From the NCBI GenBank assembly GCA_016713925.1, contig JADJOH010000005.1:1-26817 (forward strand): a stretch of 26,817 nucleotides of DNA, given 5' to 3'. The notes beneath the pieces were generated by a model. It was not told where the DNA came from. It saw nothing but the letters and a program-made list of their open reading frames with translations, and did not search any database. Position numbers and translations under genes: made by a program. Source of the DNA: Bacteroidota bacterium (GTDB taxonomy: Bacteria; Bacteroidota; Bacteroidia; AKYH767-A; OLB10). Shown one piece after another: positions 10,582 to 18,686 of this stretch (positions within the stretch are counted from its first letter, which is position 1; every line of letters begins with the position of its first letter).

Positions 10582-13398
10582 TCAATGCGCTTCCAGCCAG
10601 TTCTTGCCGGTGCCGGCTTCTACGAGCACGGGGACGGTGAGGGGTAAGGCCTCTTCCATGTATTTTACGACTAAGGATTTTACTTCGTCCTTTTCTTCAT
10701 GCGGGACATCAAAAACCAATTCATCGTGTACCTGGAGGATCATGCGTGATTTGAATTTTTGTCCTGAATGACTTTGTGTAAATTGATCATGGCTACTTTA
10801 ATCATATCCGCCGCCGATCCCTGAATGGGGGCGTTGATGGCATTGCGCTCCGCAAAACCGCGTACGGTATGATTCTGGCTATTGATGTCGCGCAGGTATC
10901 TTTTCCTCCCTAATATGGTTTCGACATACCCCTGCTTCCTTGCTTTCTCGATCGCACTGTCCATGTAATCCTTGATCAGTGGATATTGGATAAAATAATT
11001 TTCAATGATGGTGGCTGCTTCTTTACGGGGAATGTTCAACCGCTCCGATAAGCCAAATGCACTGATGCCATAGATGATGCCGAAGTTGACCATCTTGGCC
11101 TTTCTCCTCATCTCTCCTGATACCTCTTCCAAAGCTACCCCAAATACCTTGGAGGCTGTAGCCGTGTGAATGTCGAGGTTGTTTTGAAAGGCTTCCAGTA
11201 ATCCCGGATCCTGGCAGAGATGTGCCATGATGCGTAACTCAATCTGTGAATAATCGGCAGATAATAAAATATGTTTTTCATCGCGCGGCACAAACGCCTT
11301 CCTGACTTCTCTTCCCCTAGATGTACGAATAGGAATGTTCTGCAGATTCGGATTGTCGCTGCTGAGTCGACCGGTGACAGCTACTACCTGGTTAAACGTA
11401 GTATGAATTCTTCCGGTTCTGGCATTTACCATTAACGGTAAGGCATCAACGTAAGTGCTTTTTAGTTTTACGATTTCACGGTAGTCGAGGATTTTATCTA
11501 CAATGGGATGCTTTCCGCTTAACTTACTTAATATGTCTTCGCCGGTGGCATATTGTCCGGTTTTGTTTTCTTGGGTTTCTCTGCAATCTTTAACACCTCA
11601 AACAAGATATCTCCCACCTGCTTCGGAGATGAAATATTAAAGGGTGTTCCGGCCAGGGTTTGAATTTCTTTGTCAATATTCAGAATATCTCCTTCCAGTA
11701 ATCGGCTGAACTCTTTTTAAGGTTTGTATGTCTAAACAAATTCCTTCCCGCTCCATAGCAGAGAGTACCGGAATAAGTGGGAGCTCTACTTCATTCAGCA
11801 GTTGAGTGGTCGCAGTTTCTTCCAGCATCGGAATAAATTTTTCCTTGAGCTGTAAGGTGACATCGGCATCTTCAGCAGCGTACTCGGTGATTTCTTCCAA
11901 CGCCACATCCCGCATGCTTCCCTGATCTTTTCCCCTTCTTGCCAATCAATGTTTCAATTGATACCGGTGAATAGCCCAGATAAGTTTCCGCCAACACGTT
12001 CATATTATGTCGCATCTCCGGCTGAATGAGATAATGTGCCACCATGGTGTCAAAGAGTTTTCCCCTTTACTTCAATACCATATAAGGCCAGCACGTTCAT
12101 ATCATACTTGAGGTTCTGTCCGATTTTTACAATATTTTCATTTTCATAAACTGGTTTAAACTCATTCAGAATTTTTAAAGCCTCTTCCCGCTGCTCCGGA
12201 ATAGGTATGTACCAGCCTTCATGTGTTTTTATGCTGAACGAAATTCCGACTAACTCTGTATTTTGCGAATCGATACCTGTTGTTTCCGTATCAAAACTGA
12301 TTTCTTTTTGTGCCGATAATAATTGGATGAGTTCCGCTCTGCCCGCTGCATCCGTTACCGCCCGATAATGATGTGGTACATTTCCGATATTATTAAATAC
12401 AGCGGAATGTTCTTCTCCTTCTTCGGTTATTACCGTTTCAGCAGTTGCAACAGCAGTTGCGGTGCCGAACATATCCATTTGTCCGTTGGAAGCAACAGCC
12501 TTGACAGGAACCTGAATTTCTTCGCCCAATACCTGTTGTGCAATCCTGCGAAATTCCAGCTCTGTGAACAATTCAATCAAGGCCTCTTTATCAGGATCTT
12601 TTAGTTTTAATTCCTCTTCAATTAAATCAACAGGTACTTCACAGTGAATGGTCGCGAGTTGTTTCGAGAGAATGGCCTTGTCTTTATTGGCTTCTATTTT
12701 TCTTTCAACTTTCCTTTTAACTGATCGGTATTCGCCAGTAAATTTTCCACCGAACCAAATTGCTGGACCAGGAGTGTGGCGGTTTTTTCACCAACACCGG
12801 GTACACCGGGAATATTATCTACCGCATCCCCCATCAATCCCAAAATATCAATGACCTGCTCCGGCCTTTCTATTCCGTATTTTTCACAAATCTCTTTCAC
12901 TCCCAGGATTTCAGCTCCATTTCCCAGTCGGGCAGGTTTGTAAATATGCACATGTTCCGTCACCAACTGTCCATAATCTTTATCCGGTGTCATCATAAAG
13001 GTTTCAAATCCCGCCTTATCCGCCTTGCAGCTTAAAGTGCCGATGATATCATCTGCTTCAAATCCATCCAGTTCAATTACAGGAATATTAAAGCATTGAA
13101 CTATTTTCTTAATATACGGAATGGCGATCGCGATATCTTCCGGAATTTCTTCCCGATGTGCTTTGTAATCTTCAAAGGCCTCATGTCGATGCGTGGGTGC
13201 AGCCGTATCAAAGACAACAGCAATATGTGTCGGCTTTTCTTTTTTAAGAATTTCAAGTAAGGTATTCGTAAAACCAAACATCGCAGAGGTGTTCAGCCCC
13301 TTTGAATTCACGCGGTGGTTATTGCTGAATGCAAAATAGGCTCTGAAAACCAATGCCAATGCGTCCAACAGAAATAATTTTTTCGGTTCAGTATTCAT
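10582..13398 (-). CDS. polA: DNA polymerase I
   Basis: Full-length family A polymerase of about 938 residues, read on the - strand from ATG (13398-13396) to TGA (10584-10582), ending NWLEAH like other PolA proteins. The 5'-nuclease domain is at 13398-12700 (DGFEADDIIGTL, TPDKDYGQLV, MGDAVDNIPGVPGVGEKTA). The 3'-5' exonuclease is at about 12330-11880 with its acidic residues present (FDTETTG; NLKYDMNVL; YAAEDADVT), so proofreading should be active. Polymerase motif A is LLSADYSQIELRI near 11260, motif B RRKAKMVNFGIIYG near 11080, and motif C QVHDELVFDVP near 10720. At least five single-base indels interrupt it (near 12690, 12050, 11945-11990, 11715, 11560 and 10740), mostly in short homopolymers. 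All domains and catalytic residues persist across the breaks, so I read an intact gene with sequence errors. It fills Okazaki-fragment gaps, removes RNA primers and acts in excision repair. Confidence 0.96.
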
Positions 13399-13424
13399 TC
13401 GACTAAATTACTTCAAAAATCCCG

Positions 13425-13756
13425 TAATTTGAAAATTTGAAAATGCGATAATTTGAAAATTTGCTCTCGAAGCCCAGATTGGACTAATCACACATGCGGT
13501 GGACAGGTTTAAAAAAGTGTTTTAGTTAGATTTTACAGGATGATTGGATGAATGTCCATAGTGGGAGGCAGGTTTGAAGACGTAGATATTCCAATCCGCG
13601 ACCATCCGTTAGATCCGATTAATCTGCGTTCCTTTCCACCAAAATCCTATTCCAATAGAAATCCATTCTGTAAAATTCCCATTCATCATCCCCCCCCCAT
13701 CATTTCCTCCATACATCACCATCTTCAAATCAGCCCATTTTCAAATTTTCAAATTA
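13425..13756. repeat. Spacer bracketed by a 21-bp perfect inverted repeat
   Basis: Positions 13425-13445 (beginning TAATTTGAAAATTTG) are the exact reverse complement of 13736-13756. A second partial TAATTTGAAAATTTG lies at 13450-13464. The enclosed ~290 bp shows no convincing gene; a possible short open frame at 13552-13791 has no family resemblance. A run of nine C lies at 13690-13698. The arms sit just upstream of polA on one side and of the mmcQ-like gene on the other, so they could affect both divergent promoters or be the ends of a small non-autonomous element. Confidence 0.75.
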
Positions 13757-13757
13757 G

Positions 13758-13765
13758 TATATTTG
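13758..13765 (+). promoter_or_regulatory. Possible Bacteroidota -7 element
   Basis: TATATTTG matches the TAnnTTTG element of Bacteroidota primary-sigma promoters. It ends only 3 bases before the ATG at 13769, so a transcript starting about 4-7 bases downstream would have almost no leader. No clear -33 TTTG is seen; the region upstream is the inverted-repeat arm. This may be a chance match. Confidence 0.3.
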
Positions 13766-13768
13766 TTC

Positions 13769-14118
13769 ATGCGTATCGACGAATTACGTGAATATTGTCT
13801 TTCAAAACCATTTACTGAAGAAACGATGCCCTTTGGCGATGATGTATTGGTTTTTAAAGTGGCCGGAAAAATGTTTGCCCTCATCAGTTTATCCTCTCCG
13901 GATACGGTGAACCTGAAATGCGATGCCGTCTATGCTTCGGAACTGCGTGAACGTTATACGGAAGTGCAACCCGGATTTCATATGAATAAAAAGCTCTGCA
14001 ATCCCGTTTCGCTGCAAGGAAGTCTGGAGGAAAAGATGATCCAATCTTTAATCGATCACTCTTATGAAGAGGTTTTTAAAGGGCTACCGAAAAGGTGCAG
14101 AAGGAGTTGCGCGGATGA
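13769..14118 (+). CDS. MmcQ/YjbR family protein
   Basis: The product begins MRIDELREYCLSKPFTEETM and continues with FGDDVLVFKVAGKMFALISL, VNLKCDA, ELRERY..VQPGFHMNKKLC and DHSYEEVFKGLPKK, the ordinary text of small (~115-residue) MmcQ/YjbR proteins with a CyaY-like fold, often annotated as DNA-binding; the actual role is not established. One missing A in the AAAA run near 14089-14092 shifts the frame; with it restored the protein ends VQKELRG at the TGA 14116-14118, giving 116 residues. I prefer ATG 13769 to the TTG at 13763 because the family starts at MRI/MNI-type residues. It converges with the methyltransferase gene at 14186, leaving 67 bp between. Confidence 0.9.
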
Positions 14119-14185
14119 GGGTGTGGAGATGACAGAAAGGAATGAAATGATGTTTTTCTGTGTTAGACGATTGGACCTCATTTTA

Positions 14186-15372
14186 TTATTGGCGTTCGGT
14201 GAGTAAAACCGCAGGATGGTCATTAGCCAAAAGAACAAAAAAATAAATAAAATGGCTCTCCGGAAGGAATGTTCAATTGTTGAATAACGCGCTCGGGACT
14301 TTCAGGAAAGTTGTGAAAGACTAATTGTGCCCTTTGGTCCTTCATTCGGTCAATGAGGATTTCTTTTTGAAGGGTAATACTTCGAGTAATTTGAAAGCGC
14401 GCCCGGGAAAGTCTTTTATGAAATGGTCAGACGTGAACAGATGTGTATTGGCGTGTAATGCTTTTACATGAAATTGCCTGCAAATACTTTTCCAGGCTCC
14501 GATTTTCGGACAGCCGCATTCGGTTCATAGATCCATGGCCCCGGTACTGCAACCGGTAAATTAGCGTCCCGCTCTTCTGTCAATGAGAATACAAATGGAT
14601 TTTCATTAATGCCCGCATCATGACAATATAGCTGTTGATGATGAAATCCTTTTTTTAAATGAAACAACAACTCCCGGCATTCTCCCTTCCAGGAAATAAT
14701 ATCCACCCGGTACGTCTCCGGTAATTGCTTCAATCCTTCACTGATATCCAACATAGGAGCCAGCTTTATCATGACTTCTGTCGATTGCGCTAACAGGGCT
14801 TCTTTCAATGATAATACATCCGGACGAAGGTCCTTCAACCGAAAGACTTTATTTCCTCCTTCACTTCTGCGGGAAGGATCTAAATAAATGAGATCAATTC
14901 CTTCCAATGACTTATGCTGAAGCATGCTTTCGGCATCACTGCAAACGATTTCTATATTCCTGAGACCAAGTATTGTAAAATTTTTTCGTGCCGCTTCACA
15001 CCGTGAGGGGTCCGGTTCACAAAAGATTACAGAAGCTGCTTCCTGCGCGAAGGCCCAGCTATCTACACCAAGTCCGCCGGTGAGGTCCGCTACTTTTTTC
15101 CCTTTTACGAAAGTTGCCTTTAATAGGGCAGTGGCTTCTGAAGAGCATTGTTCAATGATGGTGGAATCCGGATAAAAAATAGTGGGAAATTGATACCACG
15201 ATGGGAGTTTCTGCTTTGCTATACGCCGTCCTTTTATCTGGTGGAGAAGGGCTTTCAAGGGTAGATTTTTCTTTCCCGCATAACGCAAAGCGAGTGATGA
15301 TGTGTCTTCGTTTTCATGTTCCAGTACCCATGAAACCCATTCTTCAGGGTTAAAATCCGTTTCGGCGTTCAT
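14186..15372 (-). CDS. SAM-dependent methyltransferase with THUMP-like domain (PG_1098-like)
   Basis: It starts at ATG 15372-15370 (MNAETDFNPEEWVSWVLEHE). An N-terminal helical ferredoxin-like region is followed by a Rossmann methyltransferase: motif I VADLTGGLGVDSWAFA, motif II acidic end IFCEPDP, and motif IV LIYLDPSRR. The C-terminal THUMP-like part includes GPWIYEPNAAVRKSEPGKVF and FPGRAFKLLEVLPFKK, ending LLANDHPAVLLTERQ. Three single-base indels (a missing T near 14478, a missing A in the run at 14364-14368, an extra T-equivalent near 14237-14243) break the last third; restoring them gives 395 residues, the usual length of this Bacteroidota family. The D-P-S-R catalytic motif suggests a base in RNA (or DNA) as substrate, but the substrate is not known. 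It is divergent from the DUF502 gene, with 90 bp between the starts. Confidence 0.9.
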
Positions 15373-15462
15373 TCCTGCAAAGAAAGCGGGATTCAGTGAG
15401 GAAGAGCCATCACTTTTACGGATATTTGCACCATCAATTCCGCAAGCCCAAAGGGTTCAATC

Positions 15463-16044
15463 ATGAAAAAACTGGCCAATTATTTCTTCCAGGGATTACT
15501 GTTCGTAGTTCCTGCCGTAGTGACATTTTATGTGGTCTATATGTCCATTTTGTGGATGGATAATCTCCTGCCGATAAAGGTTCCCTTAGCTGTGCCGGGT
15601 GCCGATGATATCGAGTTGCCGGGATTGGGAATCCTTATCATATTGGCAGTCATCACTTTTCTGGGATACCTGGGGACGCGTTTTGTGAAGAATCCTTTCT
15701 TCCTGATGTTCGAGAGCCTGATGGAGAAAACTCCCCTGTTGAAGATCATTTATTCTTCAGTGAAGGATCTTATTGAGGCTTTCGTGGGAGAAAAGAAGCG
15801 GTTTAATGAACCTGTGCTCGTTACGGTAAACTCGAATCCTTCTGTTCAGCGCTTCGGATTTATTACCGAAAATGACCTTTCCCGATTGGGCTTGGCAAAG
15901 GAAAAATTGGCGGTTTACCTTCCTTTCTCCTATGGATTTAACGGGCAGTTGGTGGTAGTGGATGCCACTCAGGTACAAAAACTGGATGCTTCCGGTACAG
16001 AAATGATGAAGTTTGTAATTTCGGGGGGCGTCACTGAGATCTAA
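15463..16044 (+). CDS. DUF502 family membrane protein
   Basis: An intact 193-residue protein starting MKKLANYFFQGLLFVVPAVV. There are two membrane segments, residues ~7-30 and ~53-71 (GLGILIILAVITFLGYLG), followed by a soluble domain with the family's conserved text: MEKTPLLKIIYSSVKDLIEA, FGFITENDL, VYLPFSYGFNGQLVVV. Members are found in many bacteria as inner-membrane proteins of unknown function. It is the first gene of a probable three-gene operon: 24 bp separate it from the next gene. A weak promoter-like GATATTTG (one mismatch to TAnnTTTG) lies about 35 bp upstream. Confidence 0.92.
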   Translation: MKKLANYFFQGLLFVVPAVVTFYVVYMSILWMDNLLPIKVPLAVPGADDIELPGLGILIILAVITFLGYLGTRFVKNPFFLMFESLMEKTPLLKIIYSSVKDLIEAFVGEKKRFNEPVLVTVNSNPSVQRFGFITENDLSRLGLAKEKLAVYLPFSYGFNGQLVVVDATQVQKLDASGTEMMKFVISGGVTEI

Positions 16045-16068
16045 AATATTTATTTAAATTTATACAGT

Positions 16069-16732
16069 ATGAAAAAGCATTATTTGATAATTATCGGTTT
16101 GTTGATTTCCTCACTCACCTTTGCTCAAAAAGTCAGCATCGAGCAGTCACTGGATCAATTGGGTGAAGGGTATAATCCCACTTTCAGAATTAAAATTCCG
16201 CATGCTACTGAAAAAGTAATGGAGAAAAGGTGGACGGGTTTCTTAAAAGATAATAATGCCAAAGTGAGGACATCCAAAGGTCAGATCAAAGGTGAAAACG
16301 CTATTATCAAGGGATTGGGTCCGGAGACCTTGCAGATTTTTTCGCGGCTGATAGAGGATGAAGATGGTGTACTTTTTGAAAGTGGCTGTTATTAAAGGTG
16401 CTGCCTTTGTCTCGCCAACTGCCGATCCTGATTACAGCAAGAGACTGGAGTCACTCCTGTATGATTTTGCTATGAATCAGTCAAAAGATGGCCTGAATAA
16501 AAAAATTGAAATTGCAGCCGAACTGCTGGAAGATTCACAAGACGATCAAAAAGATCTGATCAAGACGAATGAACGGTTAGCGCAGGAAAATGAGAGTATG
16601 AAGAAGAGAATTGCTGAAAATGAAACAACAATTGAAGATAATATAAAAAAATCAGAAGATCTTAAAGTAAAAATTCAAGGGCAGGAAAAAAGCCTTGAAA
16701 TACTGAGAGGAAAGTTCACAGAATTGAAGTAA
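16069..16732 (+). CDS. Exported coiled-coil protein of unknown function
   Basis: It starts MKKHYLIIIGLLISSLTFAQ, a clear signal peptide with predicted cleavage before Gln. The N-terminal half (VSIEQSLDQLGEGYNPTFRI, KWTGFLKDNNAKV-like text, KGQIKGENAIIKGLG) resembles a small globular domain repeatedly seen in Bacteroidota exported proteins but not one I can name. From about 16540 it is a heptad-like coiled coil rich in Glu/Lys (NERLAQENESMKKRIAEN). One indel near 16360-16375 splits it; joined, the product is about 220 residues. The stop TAA (16730-16732) overlaps the ATG of the next gene by one base. It is probably periplasmic; the role is unknown. Confidence 0.82.
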
Positions 16733-17702
16733 TGGATATGTCAAAAGGAGATACGATATTGGTGCTCGGTGCTGCCGGGCAAATTGGAACCGACCTTGTT
16801 ACCACATTGCGTGAGACACATGGCGGGAGTAGAGTGATTGCAACGGATGTAAAAGAGCAGGCAGGTTACCTCTCAGAGAGTGGTCCTTTCTATACGCTGG
16901 ATGTCCTCGATGCACAAGCCGTTGCTGATATTATTCGAAGTAATAAAGTCAAGGAAGTTTATCTGTTGGCCGCCCTGTTAAGTGCTACAGCAGAGCAGAA
17001 AATGAAAGCTGCCTGGCGACTGAATATGGAAGGATTATTTATCCTGTTGGATCTGGCGAAGGAACTCGGTGGATTAAAAATTTTCTGGCCGTCCAGTATC
17101 GCGGTCTTTGGCCCGACAACACCGCGCAATAATACGCCGCAGTATACCGTGATGGAACCTTCCACAGTTTACGGTATCAGCAAGCAGGCCGGCGAGCGCT
17201 GGTGCGAATATTATTTCAATAAGTTTGGTGTGGATGTGAGAAGCATTCGCTACCCCGGACTCATCAGCTATAAAGCACTCCCAGGAGGAGGAACTACTGA
17301 TTATGCCGTTGATATTTATCATCAGGCCCTCGATAGCGGTCATTACAATTGCTTTCTCAAGGAAGATACCGCATTGCCGATGATGTATATGCCGGATGCC
17401 ATCCGTGCCACATTGGAATTGATGGAAGCACCTGCCGAAAAAGTAAAAATCCGCAGCAGTTATAACCTCGGAGGAATCAGCTTTACTCCGAAAGAAATCG
17501 CTGCAGAAATCGCGAAGCATGTCCCCGGTTTCACCATCGACTATACCCCGACTTCCGTCAGCAAATCGCCGACTCCTGGCCCAATAGCATCGACGATTCA
17601 AGCGCCCAACAAGACTGGGGCTGGAAATGTAAATACGACCTCTCCTCCATGACCATCGACATGCTCAGCCATTTGAAAAATGCCAGAGAAATTACAGAAT
17701 AG
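16732..17702 (+). CDS. tdh: L-threonine 3-dehydrogenase (short-chain/extended SDR type)
   Basis: Catalyses L-threonine + NAD+ to L-2-amino-3-ketobutyrate, the first step of threonine breakdown to glycine and acetyl-CoA. It has an NAD-binding GAAGQIG (residues 13-19), catalytic Ser around 121-122 (WPSSIAVFG) and Tyr147/Lys151 (VYGISK). The text IRYPGLIS, LPGGGTTDYAVDIYHQAL, LPMMYMPDAIRATLE, MEAPAEKVKIR and SFTPKEIAAEI closely parallels the SDR-type TDH of animals and Bacteroidota rather than the zinc MDR type of E. coli. One missing base near 17557-17565 shifts the frame; corrected, it continues QIADSWPNSIDDSSAQQDWG and ends at TAG 17700-17702, giving about 323 residues. The one-base overlap with the upstream gene suggests translational coupling. 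The partner kbl is not in the window. Confidence 0.95.
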
Positions 17703-17761
17703 TTCTAATTTCGCCTGGCTAATACTATTTTAAAGAAAATCTTTTTTAAATCAAATATAAA

Positions 17762-18409
17762 ATGAAATCAAAATCAACAGTTAAACCCAATTCTAACTCT
17801 GCGCCTCCCCTCTGCGTCTCCGCGCCTCTGCGTGAAACCCTTGAAGATAATGATCGGAAGAAAAAGCATAATCATTCTATCTCTGCGCCTCCCCTCTGCG
17901 TCTCAGCGCCTCTGCGTGAAACCCCTGAGGATATATATCAAAAGAAAAAACCCTATCATTCCATAGATAATCTCCTTCCGGAATCAATGTCTTTTTCAGA
18001 ACCAGAGTCGAATTATAACACATACTCCGCCGAATCGCACAATGCTTTGTCTGGAGAATTAGTAAATATCTTCTATAAAGTACATTTAAACTTAGGTCCG
18101 GGATTATTAGAATCAGTATATGAAAAAGTAATATGTTTTGAATTAGAAAAATTAAACATCCCCTCTAAGTATCAATGTGGAATTCCTGTAATTTACGAAG
18201 GTCAAAAGATGGAGTTAGGATTTCGAGCGGATATTATTGTGGATGATAGAATTATCGTCGAAATCAAATCAATAGAAGCAATTGCTCCGGTCCATCATAA
18301 ACAATTGTTAACGTATTTGAAATTGGCCAATAAACGTTTAGGACTTCTGGTCAATTTCAATACAGCACTTATCAAAGATGGAATTACACGAATTGTAAAT
18401 AAATTATAG
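17762..18409 (+). CDS. GxxExxY protein (PD-(D/E)xK nuclease-like)
   Basis: The conserved core is at residues ~93-215: GPGLLESVYEK carries the family signature G114-x-x-E117-x-x-Y120. ELGFRADIIVDDRIIVEIK follows, with Asp157 and E167-x-K169 fitting a PD-(D/E)xK nuclease active site, and then a typical HHKQLLTYLKLANKRLGLLV segment. The usual family length is about 120-140 residues. The first ~70 codons here are two translated copies of an 84-bp DNA repeat (SAPPLCVSAPLRET...). The true start may therefore be ATG 17987 (MSFSEPES), which gives a 140-residue protein and leaves the repeats as 5' sequence. The function of the family is not established; it is often found scattered and repeat-associated. 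An AT-rich coding region set among GC-rich repeats suggests acquisition. Confidence 0.87.
   Translation: MKSKSTVKPNSNSAPPLCVSAPLRETLEDNDRKKKHNHSISAPPLCVSAPLRETPEDIYQKKKPYHSIDNLLPESMSFSEPESNYNTYSAESHNALSGELVNIFYKVHLNLGPGLLESVYEKVICFELEKLNIPSKYQCGIPVIYEGQKMELGFRADIIVDDRIIVEIKSIEAIAPVHHKQLLTYLKLANKRLGLLVNFNTALIKDGITRIVNKL
17797..17964 (+). repeat. Two 84-bp direct repeats in frame with the GxxExxY gene
   Basis: The units are 17797-17880 and 17881-17964. The first 44 bases of each differ at one position (CTCCGCG against CTCAGCG); the remainder is more diverged but aligned. The unit length is a multiple of three, so both copies are translated in the same frame as SAPPLCVSAPLRE. The GC-rich core CTCTGCGTCTC-GCGCCTCTG recurs inverted downstream of the gene. 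Confidence 0.9.
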
Positions 18410-18432
18410 TACACAAAGCGATTTTCTGGTTT

Positions 18433-18455
18433 CGCAGAGGCGCTGAGACGCAGAG
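18433..18455 (-). repeat. Inverted copy of the GC-rich repeat
   Basis: These 23 bases are the exact reverse complement of 17894-17916 in the second 84-bp unit, so the GxxExxY gene is bracketed by an inverted pair about 516 bp apart. The match continues loosely outwards (GAAACC), and a partial copy (AGAGACGCAG) follows at 18460-18470. Confidence 0.9.
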
Positions 18456-18513
18456 TGTAAAGAGACGCAGTAAACATAAAAAATAGAATTGAGCAAATGA
18501 AATTCATTACCAT

Positions 18514-18579
18514 ACTTATCAAAGATGGAATTACTGGAATTGTAAATAAATTATAGTACACATAACGCTTTTCTGGTTT
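18514..18579 (+). repeat. Duplicate of the 3' end of the GxxExxY gene
   Basis: This repeats 18367-18432 with a few changes: the last ~14 codons (LIKDGIT-GIVNKL), the stop codon, and the following ~30 bases including TTTTCTGGTTT. The copy starts 147 bp further on. It carries the noncoding flank with it, and each copy is followed by an inverted GC-rich repeat, so the duplicated block is gene end plus flank plus repeat. Confidence 0.85.
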
Positions 18580-18620
18580 TCACGCAGATCCCGATAGCTA
18601 TCGGGAGGGGAGACGCAGAG
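18577..18620 (-). repeat. GC-rich repeat copy interrupted by an 18-bp palindrome
   Basis: Read on the - strand this is CTCTGCGTCTCCCC, then the perfect palindrome TCCCGATAGCTATCGGGA (18589-18606), then TCTGCGTGAAAA. The outer parts match the two ends of the repeat core at 17894-17920, and the palindrome stands where the other copies have GCGCC. Downstream, 18626-18655 contains a CTTCGAAG palindrome and AAAGCTTCGAAGTCCGAAGG, perhaps another dispersed element. Confidence 0.8.
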
Positions 18621-18686
18621 TTAGACTTCTTTGCTAAAGCTTCGAAGTCCGAAGGAGCCGCAGTAGAATGAAAATATTAGAAAATT

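Noticed and set aside
10582..13398. Real inactivation or programmed frameshifting of polA
   Set aside because: Breaks are at many unrelated homopolymers, all catalytic motifs remain, and neighbouring genes show the same pattern; sequencing error explains it better.
13690..13698. C9 tract as a phase-variation switch
   Set aside because: It is in a noncoding spacer, not inside a supported gene or between promoter elements, and homopolymer lengths in this sequence are unreliable.
13552..13791. 79-codon open frame between polA and the mmcQ-like gene
   Set aside because: His/Pro/Ile-rich text, crosses the inverted-repeat arm and overlaps the mmcQ-like start; no sign of a real protein.
17074..17601. 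175-codon open frame on the - strand
   Set aside because: Antisense shadow of the threonine dehydrogenase gene; Cys/Arg-rich text typical of antisense frames.
17797..18620. CRISPR-like array
   Set aside because: Repeats are few, differ in orientation and spacing, and no cas genes or uniform spacers exist; the intervening sequence is a gene.
18668..18686. ATG at 18668 as an upstream start for cysS
   Set aside because: It is in a different frame from the synthetase; ATG 18687 gives the expected family N-terminus.
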